This document shows, piece by piece, positions 1 through 5,553 of a stretch of DNA of 10,307 bases; within the stretch, counting starts at the first letter, position 1, and each line of letters begins with the position of its first letter. Under the pieces are notes generated by a model. The model was not told the DNA's origin. It made no database searches and saw only the letters and a list, made by a program, of their open reading frames with translations. Made by a program: the position numbers and the translations under genes. This DNA comes from Nitrosomaritimum sp049414205 (lineage in GTDB: Archaea; Thermoproteota; Nitrososphaeria; Nitrososphaerales; Nitrosopumilaceae): assembly GCA_049414205.1 (NCBI GenBank), contig JBMSGE010000044.1:1-10307 (forward strand), written 5' to 3'.

Positions 1-14
1 TCATTTCTCCATAG

Positions 15-24
15 TTTTATATTA
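15..24 (+). promoter_or_regulatory. TATA box of the L12 gene
   Basis: The stretch TTTTATATTA is centred about 28-29 bp before the L12 ATG at 49. That is the normal TATA-to-transcription-start distance in archaea, so the L12 mRNA probably begins at or next to the ATG. No Shine-Dalgarno-like sequence lies between the box and the start, which supports a leaderless transcript. Confidence 0.6.
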
Positions 25-48
25 TGCTCAGAAAAGATTTTCGATACA

Positions 49-351
49 ATGGAATATGTTTATGCTGCTTTACTACTTCACAAGCTACAAAAAGAAGTCA
101 ATGAGGCCAACATCAGCTCAGTTGTAAAAGCATCTGGCGCTGACGTTAACGACGCACAAGTAAAGGCATTGGTAGCAGCACTTGCTGATATCAATATTGA
201 AGATGCAATCAAAGCCGCCCCAGTAGCAGTTGCAGCAGCAGCTCCAGCAGCAGCAGAGGCAGCAGGTGAAGAAAAGAAAGAAGAAAAACCAAAAGAAGAA
301 GGCAAAACAGAAGAAGCTGCCATGGAAGGTTTATCCTCACTATTTGGCTAG
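49..351 (+). CDS. rpl12: Large ribosomal subunit stalk protein L12 (archaeal P1/L12 type)
   Basis: This 100-residue protein is the archaeal P1/L12 stalk protein. Dimers of it bind the L10 spine and recruit and activate translational GTPases on the 50S subunit. The N-terminal half (residues 1-60, beginning MEYVYAALLLHKL) is the helical dimerisation domain. Residues 57-75 are an alanine-rich hinge, followed by a Lys/Glu-rich linker (74-90). The protein ends in GLSSLFG, the conserved hydrophobic GTPase-factor-binding tail. Length and layout are normal for the family. The ATG is placed by the upstream TATA box. The gene stands apart from and opposite in strand to its usual partner L10 (1065-1931), with the TRIC gene between them. 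The following gene has its own promoter, so L12 may be monocistronic. Confidence 0.95.
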   Translation: MEYVYAALLLHKLQKEVNEANISSVVKASGADVNDAQVKALVAALADINIEDAIKAAPVAVAAAAPAAAEAAGEEKKEEKPKEEGKTEEAAMEGLSSLFG

Positions 352-362
352 AAAAATTCTCG

Positions 363-390
363 TTTTTCCAATTTAATTTTAAACTTTTTT
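363..390 (+). terminator. T-rich probable transcription terminator after L12
   Basis: Twelve bases after the L12 stop there is a run of five T (363-367) and then a run of six T (385-390), with T-rich sequence between them and no obvious stem-loop. Archaeal RNA polymerase commonly terminates at oligo-T tracts without a hairpin. This stretch also precedes the TATA-like box of the next gene, which suits a boundary between two units. Confidence 0.4.
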
Positions 391-398
391 CATCATTC

Positions 399-405
399 TT
401 AATTA
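399..405 (+). promoter_or_regulatory. TATA-like box of the TRIC channel gene
   Basis: TTAATTA is centred at 402, 28 bp before the TTG start codon at 430. The spacing fits a leaderless transcript starting at that TTG and supports the non-ATG start. The box sequence itself is weak. Confidence 0.4.
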
Positions 406-429
406 GCATGCGTTGCGCTTTGATTATGA

Positions 430-1068
430 TTGGTTGATTTTTCAATTCCCTCTGAAGTTTTCATTTACATTTTAGATCTATTTGGAACCATGGCGTTTGC
501 CGTAACTGGAGCATTCAAGGCAATAGAGCACAAATCAGACTTTGTAGGGATAATCTTGCTTGCAACCATTACTGGTGTTGCCGGAGGAACCATTAGAGAT
601 GTGGTAATGGGAAAGTTTCCAAATTCTATTTCTGATCCAACATATGTAATAATTACAGTTGCATCAGGTGTTTGCATATTTTTTCTATATTCTAAATTAA
701 AAAAGCACTGGAATCTATTTTTGAAATTTGACGCATTTGGCTTAGGTATATTTACAATAATTGGTGGAACATTTGCTTACAATCTGTTTGGATTGAATTT
801 CTTGGCAATTGTATTTGCAGGAGTATTGACTGCAGTAGGTGGTGGAATTCTAAGAGATGTCTTTGTGAATCAAGTTCCTATTGTATTTGTAAAAGAACTA
901 TACGTTACTGCAAGTTTTATTGGAATTTTTGTGTTTTATTTTATGTTGTATGTTGGAGCAGAATTATACATTGCAACAATTGTGGGCATTGTTATTGCCA
1001 CTGGTATTAGATTGACTGCAATGAAATTTAATTGGAATTTGCCTAAAGTAAAAGGAAATTTGGACTAG
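430..1068 (+). CDS. TRIC-type cation channel, UPF0126 family membrane protein
   Basis: This 212-residue integral membrane protein has the UPF0126 architecture: two homologous halves, each with a glycine-rich motif followed by Arg-Asp (GVAGGTIRDVVMG at 49-61 and AVGGGILRDVFVNQVP at 135-150). These motifs line the ion path in prokaryotic TRIC channels. Hydrophobic stretches (about 10-30, 38-57, 70-88, 102-119, 122-141, 157-176 and 179-195) suggest seven membrane helices. Studied archaeal and bacterial members are trimeric, K+-permeable channels; some bacterial UPF0126 members have been proposed to move glycine, so the substrate is not certain. The TTG at 430 is preferred because an in-frame stop lies directly upstream, while the next in-frame ATG (490) would remove part of helix 1. 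Its stop codon shares a CTAG with the stop of the convergent L10 gene. Confidence 0.85.
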   Translation: MVDFSIPSEVFIYILDLFGTMAFAVTGAFKAIEHKSDFVGIILLATITGVAGGTIRDVVMGKFPNSISDPTYVIITVASGVCIFFLYSKLKKHWNLFLKFDAFGLGIFTIIGGTFAYNLFGLNFLAIVFAGVLTAVGGGILRDVFVNQVPIVFVKELYVTASFIGIFVFYFMLYVGAELYIATIVGIVIATGIRLTAMKFNWNLPKVKGNLD

Positions 1069-1931
1069 GCAGGGGTATAGTCTTTTGCTTGACCTGCAAG
1101 TGATCTTGCTTGAGAATCTGCCTTTTGCAAGATTTGCTCTTTTGTCTCATCTGTCATAAATCCAGATTCGACTGATACAGAGCGTGCAGATTGAGCAGCT
1201 TTTGCCAATATTGGGCTAATGTTTTCAGGAGTTACATATGCTGCCTCTATTGAAAGATTAATTGCCTCTTGGTGTAATTGAGCAAACTCGTTTCTAATCT
1301 TCTCGACATCAATTACCATCTCTTCTTCGGCATACTTGAAGCCGTCTTCTACTGCTGAATATAGTGCAATTCCTGCTTCAACTGGTTTAATGTCAAGTTT
1401 TCCTAAAAGTGGAGCTAGTTTCTCATTGATTGGCTCTCCTTTCTTAACTGGTGTAGTCTCCTTTGCAATCCAAATTGTTCCTTGATCAATTTTAGTTGGG
1501 ATTCCAGCTTCCTTGAATTCAGTGAGCATTGGACCTGGTGCGATTCCTGTATTCTTTTCTGGAACTACAATATCTATACTTGAAATATCGCCACCTCTTG
1601 CCGCAAGCATTATCTTATTTTTAGCAAGCAAAACGTTGAGTTTGAATGGTGACATGTTTGTAAACATGAAAAGACACTGACCAGTTAATTCTGAAATCAT
1701 GTCTTTGATTCCTGGAATGTCTACTTTTTCAAGTGCCTTTTGAGCAACCTTGTCTTTGATTGCAACAAACTCTACTTCCCCTTTGAGTTTTTTTCTTAAT
1801 GGAAGAATCTGTGATGCTCTAACTTTACTCATCTTTACTAGAGCTAAGACTTTGTATTTTTTTGGAAGCTCTTGTAACTGTTCATACATCTGAGTTTTTC
1901 TTTTAGGGTAAGTGGTTCTATTTTCATGCAA
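1065..1931 (-). CDS. rpl10: Large ribosomal subunit stalk base protein L10 (archaeal P0 type)
   Basis: L10 anchors the stalk to 23S rRNA beside L11 and carries L12 dimers along its C-terminal helices. The N-terminal part (about residues 1-110, including KKYKVLALVKMSKVRASQILPLRK) is the rRNA-binding domain. Residues about 110-185 (GNTGIAPGP-like and LDIKPVEAGI) form the archaeal/eukaryal inserted domain. Residues about 205-280 are amphipathic L12-binding helices. At 288 residues it is short for an archaeal L10: it stops at KDYTPA, without the acidic linker and MGFGLFG-like tail usual at the end of archaeal P0. The TTG start at 1931 overlaps the L1 stop and has a GAGGT Shine-Dalgarno 11 nt upstream; an in-frame ATG at 1889 is the alternative. 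It is co-transcribed with L1 and converges on TRIC with a 4-nt overlap. Confidence 0.93.
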   Translation of the reverse strand: MHENRTTYPKRKTQMYEQLQELPKKYKVLALVKMSKVRASQILPLRKKLKGEVEFVAIKDKVAQKALEKVDIPGIKDMISELTGQCLFMFTNMSPFKLNVLLAKNKIMLAARGGDISSIDIVVPEKNTGIAPGPMLTEFKEAGIPTKIDQGTIWIAKETTPVKKGEPINEKLAPLLGKLDIKPVEAGIALYSAVEDGFKYAEEEMVIDVEKIRNEFAQLHQEAINLSIEAAYVTPENISPILAKAAQSARSVSVESGFMTDETKEQILQKADSQARSLAGQAKDYTPA

Positions 1932-2586
1932 ATTTCTTCTTAACCTCTTGGACTTGTTTTACGGGTTTTCCCATTGTAGTTTTTATCATAATTCTTCTAA
2001 TGTTCTTCTCACCATTTGGCAATTTCTTTTCGACTGCACTTACAATTGCATGAGCATTAATTGCCAAGTCTTTGTCATCCATAGACTCGTCTCCAATTTT
2101 ACAGGATAATGATAATGAACTTCTTACTCTAACCTTAATTGATGATCTAAATCTTTGCAAAAATGATTCTATTGGTGCATCATATGGAACTGGTACTGGC
2201 ATTTTTCCTCTAGGTCCTAAGAGTTGACCGAGTACTTTACCTACAACTGGCATGATTTTAGTGTCTGCCAAAAAGAAATCATATTTGTTTATGAATTTTC
2301 TAGACTCTCTTTTGTTTGCTGCAAACTTGTCTAAATCATCTGTTCCAATTACTGCATCGGCATTTGCGGCTTTAGCTTTTACACTCATATCGCCTGTTGC
2401 CATTACACACACAGCTGCTGGAGAACTGGTCTTTGGAAGCTGAACTATTTCGTTAATTGCAAATCCTTTTTTGACATCAATGTCTTTGAAGGTGATAATT
2501 ATCTCAAATGATTGCTTGAACTTTCGTTCTTTAGTTTCAGCTTTTGCTGACTTTATCATCTCTTCGAGCTGTGCCTCTGTAATCAT
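1924..2586 (-). CDS. rpl1: Large ribosomal subunit protein L1
   Basis: L1 forms the mobile stalk at the E site of the 50S subunit and in many prokaryotes represses translation of its own mRNA. The protein (220 residues from this start) is full length for archaeal L1. It carries the signature GKVLGQLLGPRGKMP (about residues 116-130), the rRNA-contact segment FRSSIKVRVRSSLSLSCKIG, and the C-terminal IKTTMGKPV that packs back on domain I. Two in-frame ATGs are possible, at 2595 and 2586. I chose 2586 because the TATA-like box at 2611-2618 is 28 bp from it but only 19 bp from 2595. L10 follows with an 8-nt overlap. L11, which precedes L1 in many archaea, is here separated from it by an oppositely oriented Lrp gene. 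Confidence 0.93.
   Translation of the reverse strand: MITEAQLEEMIKSAKAETKERKFKQSFEIIITFKDIDVKKGFAINEIVQLPKTSSPAAVCVMATGDMSVKAKAANADAVIGTDDLDKFAANKRESRKFINKYDFFLADTKIMPVVGKVLGQLLGPRGKMPVPVPYDAPIESFLQRFRSSIKVRVRSSLSLSCKIGDESMDDKDLAINAHAIVSAVEKKLPNGEKNIRRIMIKTTMGKPVKQVQEVKKKFA
1943..1947 (-). promoter_or_regulatory. Shine-Dalgarno of L10 within the L1 coding end
   Basis: On the minus strand, GAGGT lies 11 nt before the TTG at 1931. It matches the archaeal 16S anti-SD and favours this TTG over the in-frame ATG at 1889 as the L10 start. Its position inside L1 suggests translational coupling of L1 and L10. Confidence 0.5.
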
Positions 2587-2610
2587 TACGAACATTTTCG
2601 AGAGAGCCTA

Positions 2611-2618
2611 CTTAAAAT
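2611..2618 (-). promoter_or_regulatory. TATA-like box of the L1-L10 operon
   Basis: The minus-strand sequence ATTTTAAG is centred near 2614. It lies 28 bp before the ATG at 2586, the spacing of a leaderless promoter, and too close (19 bp) to the ATG at 2595. It is therefore used here to place the L1 start. Confidence 0.45.
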
Positions 2619-2655
2619 CGTTTAGTGAGTGCGGTTTTTGATTAGTCTTAAAAAT

Positions 2656-2667
2656 TGAAAATTTTCA
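2656..2667. promoter_or_regulatory. 12-bp perfect palindrome between L1 and the Lrp gene, possible operator
   Basis: TGAAAATTTTCA is a perfect palindrome in the 167-bp region between the divergent L1 and Lrp genes, lying between their two TATA boxes. AT-rich palindromes of about this length are typical Lrp/AsnC sites, and such regulators usually bind their own promoter. An operator for autoregulation, and perhaps for control of L1-L10, is an inference. In AT-rich DNA a chance palindrome cannot be excluded. Confidence 0.35.
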
Positions 2668-2720
2668 CTTTTTTGGACCAATATTTGTAAAATCAAAGCC
2701 AAAACAAGCCTAAACTTACA

Positions 2721-2730
2721 TTTATTAAAT
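2721..2730 (+). promoter_or_regulatory. TATA box of the Lrp-family gene
   Basis: TTTATTAAAT is centred 28-29 bp before the ATG at 2754. The in-frame TTG at 2745 would be only about 20 bp away, so the box supports the ATG as start of a leaderless mRNA. Confidence 0.55.
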
Positions 2731-2753
2731 CTCTTAAAAGATTTTTGAGCACA

Positions 2754-3209
2754 ATGCATAGGTTTGATGAACTTGACATGAATTTGCTTTTCGAGTTGAC
2801 AAAAGATGGATCTATCTCAGTTCCAGCACTTTCAAAAAAACTAGACATCAATGCATCTGTTTTGTACAGCAGAATTAAGAGATTAATGAAGAAAAAATTA
2901 ATCAAGAAATTCACCATAGTAATTGATGACTCTCTCTTAGGGATAGGAGTAAAGGCATCTGTAGGAATCAACCGAGATCCAAAATTCAAGGACAACATCA
3001 TGAAAAAACTACTTGAAACACCAGATGTAGTTTCAATATCTGAAGTTACAGGACGATTTGATATGCTGATTAAAGTTTACGCTGAAACACTTGAGGCTCT
3101 TCACTCTATTGTAATTGAAAAGATTGGTAAGATTGAGGGTATTCAAAATACAGAAACCTTTGTTGAATTACAAAGAACTGATAAAGATCCGGTTTATCTA
3201 AAAAAGTAA
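2754..3209 (+). CDS. Lrp/AsnC family transcriptional regulator
   Basis: This 151-residue protein has the standard two-domain Lrp/AsnC layout. Residues 5-51 are a winged helix-turn-helix (LDMNLLFELTKDGSISVPAL, then a recognition helix around SVLYSRIKRLMKKKLI). Residues about 62-140 form the RAM ligand-binding and oligomerisation domain, including the hallmark VTGRFDMLIKV turn (98-108). Such proteins form dimers to octamers, bind AT-rich palindromes, and often sense an amino acid; the ligand and targets here cannot be read from sequence. The ATG at 2754 is preferred over an in-frame TTG at 2745 because of TATA spacing. It sits between ribosomal genes, divergent from L1 and ending 1 nt short of the convergent L11 stop, so it could regulate L1-L10 as well as itself (inference). 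Confidence 0.9.
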   Translation: MHRFDELDMNLLFELTKDGSISVPALSKKLDINASVLYSRIKRLMKKKLIKKFTIVIDDSLLGIGVKASVGINRDPKFKDNIMKKLLETPDVVSISEVTGRFDMLIKVYAETLEALHSIVIEKIGKIEGIQNTETFVELQRTDKDPVYLKK

Positions 3210-3210
3210 A

Positions 3211-3693
3211 TTATTGGAGTTTTTCGTCCCATTTACCTTCATTAATCTCAGCAGTAATTTCTTTTGGAGTCTTTCCTTCTACCTTGATTCCCAAGGCAAG
3301 ACAAGTTCCAATTATGGTCTTGGCTACTGATTTTAAAGATGAAGCATAAGATTTCTCAAGTTTAGTATTTGCTACTTTGGCAATGGAATCCATGGTGACA
3401 TCTCCTACCCATTCTGTTCCGGATGTACCTGAGCCTTTCTGAATTCCTGCCTCTTTAAGAATAAGTGCTGCAGCTGATGGAATACCAACTTCAATATCCC
3501 ATTCTTTTGAGTCAGGATCAACGGAAACTGTAACTGGAACTTTCATTCCTTCAAAGTCTTTAGTTTTATCGTTAATTGCATTGATTACCTCCATAATGTT
3601 AACGCCAAGAGGACCTAATGCTGGACCGAGTGGAGGACCTGCTGATGCTCCTCCTCCTGTAACCAATGATGATATTTTTTGTGGTTCTCCCAT
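3211..3693 (-). CDS. rpl11: Large ribosomal subunit protein L11
   Basis: L11 binds the GTPase-associated region of 23S rRNA next to L10 and helps control factor binding. The 160-residue protein shows the N-terminal signature GGGASAGPPLGPALGPLGVN (residues 13-32), followed by a linker at about 72-75. The C-terminal rRNA-binding domain includes KGSGTSGTEWVGDVTMDSIAKVA and the family motif GTCLALGI (129-136). Length and ends are normal for the family. It is the last gene of a secE-nusG-L11 unit, starting with ATG 34 nt after nusG. A weak AT-rich element (about 3713-3723), about 25 bp before the ATG, could be an extra internal promoter. Its TAA stop lies 1 nt from that of the convergent Lrp gene. 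Confidence 0.96.
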   Translation of the reverse strand: MGEPQKISSLVTGGGASAGPPLGPALGPLGVNIMEVINAINDKTKDFEGMKVPVTVSVDPDSKEWDIEVGIPSAAALILKEAGIQKGSGTSGTEWVGDVTMDSIAKVANTKLEKSYASSLKSVAKTIIGTCLALGIKVEGKTPKEITAEINEGKWDEKLQ

Positions 3694-3727
3694 AATTATC
3701 CGCTCGATATGAAAAATTTAATCCTTA

Positions 3728-4186
3728 CTAAGACTCACTTGAGAGTTTCAGATAGTTGGCATCAACTGTTACTGGCAATTGATAAGATGCGTCTAGCAGA
3801 ACAACGGTTGCTTCTTCCTTGTCTGCATCTATTCTAGTAATTGTGGCCTTCATTCCCTTAAATGGACCTCCTGTAATTTCAATAACGTTATCAACGGCTA
3901 ATTGTGATACTGTTGATTTCTTGACCAAATATCCTTCAATGTCTTTGAATTCTAATTCACCGCGGAGCTGACCTCGAATGTGTCTTACTCCCTCAACTGC
4001 CATGTATGCATCGCTTGGGTTTATTGCTTCAATTACAACATAGCCTTTTAGATTATCTACAAGTAAAACTGATTGAATATTGATTTTGTCGGCATTTGCC
4101 TTTGCTTCAAGTAATCTCATGACGACTTTTTCTTGTCCTCCAGTCGTTCTGATTGCAAAAAGATGGGATTTTACTTCTTCAGACAA
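3728..4186 (-). CDS. spt5: Transcription elongation factor Spt5 (archaeal NusG)
   Basis: This 152-residue protein is the archaeal NusG/Spt5. It binds the clamp of RNA polymerase with Spt4 and raises processivity, and it may link transcription to the leading ribosome. Residues about 7-88 are the NGN domain (HLFAIRTTGGQEKVVMRLLEA, then GYVVIEA and the segment AVEGVRHIRGQL). Residues about 98-131 are a KOW domain (VDNVIEITGGPFKGMKATI). There is one KOW domain, as usual in archaea. The start is a TTG two bases after the secE stop. No upstream in-frame start is compatible with secE, and no clear Shine-Dalgarno is visible, so translation is probably coupled to secE. The partner Spt4 is not in this window. 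Confidence 0.93.
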   Translation of the reverse strand: MSEEVKSHLFAIRTTGGQEKVVMRLLEAKANADKINIQSVLLVDNLKGYVVIEAINPSDAYMAVEGVRHIRGQLRGELEFKDIEGYLVKKSTVSQLAVDNVIEITGGPFKGMKATITRIDADKEEATVVLLDASYQLPVTVDANYLKLSSES

Positions 4187-4188
4187 TT

Positions 4189-4362
4189 TTATCTACCAAA
4201 TGTAATCACTGAAAAGACAAACTGAATTGTAAAGCCAATTGCTCCAACTCCTGCAATTCCTACTAGTACTAGTCTGAGGTGCTGTGAGTATTCGTCTTTA
4301 TCTGGCTTTTTTGCCATTTTCATGGTATTTGCCATATTCTTCAAAGTCTGTCTAGGGTTCAT
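4189..4362 (-). CDS. secE: Preprotein translocase subunit SecE (Sec61 gamma)
   Basis: This 57-residue gene is easily overlooked because of its size. Translation gives MNPRQTLKNMANTMKMAKKP, a polar stretch DKDEYSQHLR, one hydrophobic helix (about residues 31-54, LVLVGIAGVGAIGFTIQFVF) and a final TFGR. This is the archaeal/eukaryal single-span SecE pattern: an amphipathic N-terminal helix lying on the membrane, then a tilted transmembrane helix that clamps SecY. Position also supports it, since secE directly before nusG and L11 is a standard order in archaea and bacteria. The TAA stop is 2 nt before the nusG TTG. A TATA box sits 27 bp before the ATG, making secE the leaderless first gene of the secE-spt5-L11 operon. 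Confidence 0.9.
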   Translation of the reverse strand: MNPRQTLKNMANTMKMAKKPDKDEYSQHLRLVLVGIAGVGAIGFTIQFVFSVITFGR

Positions 4363-4385
4363 TGCCAGAAATTAATCCGGTGTCC

Positions 4386-4392
4386 TTATATT
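4386..4392 (-). promoter_or_regulatory. TATA box of the secE-spt5-L11 operon
   Basis: Minus-strand AATATAA is centred at 4389, 27 bp before the secE ATG at 4362. This is canonical spacing for a leaderless archaeal transcript and independently supports the small secE gene. Confidence 0.6.
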
Positions 4393-4434
4393 CTTATTCC
4401 AATGTAAAATGAATTCTTTTCAGCCCAAAATGAT

Positions 4435-4448
4435 AATCTGAGCAGATT
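4435..4448. promoter_or_regulatory. Inverted repeat overlapping the dtdA TATA box, possible operator
   Basis: AATCTG-AG-CAGATT is a perfect 6-2-6 inverted repeat directly upstream of, and overlapping by two bases, the T-rich TATA-like box of dtdA. A factor bound here would block or touch TFB/TBP. No binding protein can be named, and chance remains possible. Confidence 0.35.
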
Positions 4449-4456
4449 TTTTATTT
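4447..4456 (+). promoter_or_regulatory. TATA-like box of the dtdA operon
   Basis: TTTTTTATTT is centred about 28-29 bp before the ATG at 4481, fitting a leaderless transcript. No Shine-Dalgarno precedes this ATG. Confidence 0.5.
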
Positions 4457-4480
4457 ACGGGTAAAAATAACATCTTTTTC

Positions 4481-5257
4481 ATGGAACTTTTGGTTGCATA
4501 TTCAGACGATCCAGCAGGATACAACATGGCAAAATTTCTGTCCCAAAAAATGAAAAAAGATGGCGATATTTTTAGGGGAAATAATTATGATTTATTGATA
4601 ATTCCAACCCCTGCAATCAAAGCAGATTGGCTAGAAGAAAAATATGACTATGATGGTTTTATTTTTCTCTCAAAACATGCAGCAGAATCTGGAGTTTTGG
4701 CATTAACTTGCCATAGCACAGGAAATTTTTCAGAGGCAAAGTTTGGAGGAAATCCTGGCCAAATGGCTATTCCTCATCCGGACATACAAAAAAAATACCT
4801 TCAAACCCTGTGGCAAAACAAATCACAATTCTCGGATTTTCAAATAATAATTGAAGCAACCCATCATGGACCTACAGCTCTTAACAAACCCACAATTTTC
4901 ATCGAGATTGGAACAACAGAAAAACAATGGACTGATGTACCTTTATGCGAATCTGTGGCAAAACTAGTAGATGACGTTTTGTCTGAAAAAATCCCAGAAA
5001 ACCCTTCAGCCATTTGTTTTGGAGGAACACACTATCCAGAAAAATTTACCAAGGAATTACTTGAAGGAAAATTTGCTTTGGGAACAGTGATGCCAAAACA
5101 TGCATTAGAGAATTTAGATGAGAATTTGTTTTCTCATATTATGGAGAGAAATCAAAATGCTTCTGCAGCTCTTTTAGATTGGGGAGGATTGGGACCAAAC
5201 AAGAAAAAAGTCCTTGAATTGCTAGAGACAACTAATCTTGAGGTAATAAAATTATGA
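4481..5257 (+). CDS. dtdA: D-aminoacyl-tRNA deacylase, archaeal DtdA (DTD2) family
   Basis: DtdA hydrolyses D-aminoacyl-tRNAs, including D-Tyr-tRNA, releasing free tRNA and the D-amino acid so that translation stays homochiral. The family is archaeal and plant (GEK1) and is zinc-dependent. The 258-residue protein shows the family blocks in order: LSKHAAESGVLALTCHSTGN (63-82), AIPHPD (96-101), EATHHGPT (125-132), IFIEIG (139-144), GGTHYPEKFT (181-190), a VMPKHAL segment (203-209) and LLDWGGLG (231-238). The conserved histidines in these blocks are the likely metal and catalytic residues. Length is normal for the family. The ATG start is supported by TATA spacing. Its last bases overlap the start of the alkyltransferase gene (ATGA, 4 nt), so the two are translated from one mRNA. 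Confidence 0.92.
   Translation: MELLVAYSDDPAGYNMAKFLSQKMKKDGDIFRGNNYDLLIIPTPAIKADWLEEKYDYDGFIFLSKHAAESGVLALTCHSTGNFSEAKFGGNPGQMAIPHPDIQKKYLQTLWQNKSQFSDFQIIIEATHHGPTALNKPTIFIEIGTTEKQWTDVPLCESVAKLVDDVLSEKIPENPSAICFGGTHYPEKFTKELLEGKFALGTVMPKHALENLDENLFSHIMERNQNASAALLDWGGLGPNKKKVLELLETTNLEVIKL
5240..5244 (+). promoter_or_regulatory. Shine-Dalgarno of the alkyltransferase gene within the dtdA end
   Basis: GAGGT, followed by AAT, lies 9 nt before the ATG at 5254 and matches the archaeal anti-SD well. It shows that this internal operon gene is initiated by a ribosome-binding site, unlike the leaderless first gene. Confidence 0.6.
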
Positions 5258-5553
5258 ACCTTGATGAAAAAATTTACAAAAAATTACTTGAAGTTCCAAA
5301 GGGAAAAATCACTACATATGGTGAATTGGCAAAAGCTGTTGGTTTTACAAATGGTCAACGGGCAGTAGGAAAAATTATGAACAAAAACCCTTATCCTGTA
5401 ATTATTCCCTGCCATAGAGTTGTAAAGTCTGATGGGAAAATTGGAGGATATGCCTATGGTGAACAAATTAAAAAAAACATGCTCCAAAAGGAAGGGATCA
5501 AAATTAAAGATGATAAAATTTTAGATTGGGAAAATACGATTTATCGATTCTAA
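5254..5553 (+). CDS. ogt: Methylated-DNA--protein-cysteine methyltransferase (O6-alkylguanine-DNA alkyltransferase), single-domain form
   Basis: This 99-residue protein is the DNA-binding and catalytic domain of the Ada/Ogt/MGMT family, which transfers alkyl groups from O6-alkylguanine to its own cysteine in a suicide reaction. Aligned by eye with human MGMT, the key residues are present: Tyr22 (ITTYGELA), the Arg36 finger (NGQRAVG), Asn45 (NKNPYPVIIP), the active-site Cys53 in PCHRVV, His54 and Glu80 (LQKEG). An alkyltransferase-like ATL protein would have Trp in place of Cys, so this should be a true transferase. The N-terminal ribonuclease-H-like domain of full-length MGMT is absent; the protein begins directly at the helix before the HTH. 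It overlaps dtdA by 4 nt, and its stop overlaps that of convergent L19e by 4 nt. Confidence 0.88.
   Translation: MNLDEKIYKKLLEVPKGKITTYGELAKAVGFTNGQRAVGKIMNKNPYPVIIPCHRVVKSDGKIGGYAYGEQIKKNMLQKEGIKIKDDKILDWENTIYRF

Noticed and set aside
1..48. A CAT at 2-4 could be the start of a divergent gene on the minus strand.
   Set aside because: Only four bases of any such gene would be in the window, so neither the frame nor the product can be supported.
209..267. Short repeats of GCAGCA in L12.
   Set aside because: These encode the alanine-rich hinge normal in archaeal L12 and are not a separate repeat element.
209..445. Minus-strand open frame of 78 codons under L12 with long leucine-rich stretches.
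   Set aside because: The leucine runs are the complement of the Lys/Glu-rich linker of L12 and its flanks; L12 is a clear gene with a promoter.
2252..2443. Plus-strand open frame of 63 codons opposite L1.
   Set aside because: It is a shadow of a well-conserved ribosomal gene with no start signal of its own.
4363..4480. Possible small RNA or tRNA in the secE/dtdA spacer.
   Set aside because: The only symmetry is the 14-bp repeat at the promoter; no cloverleaf, conserved T-loop or long stem is present, and two promoters fill the region.
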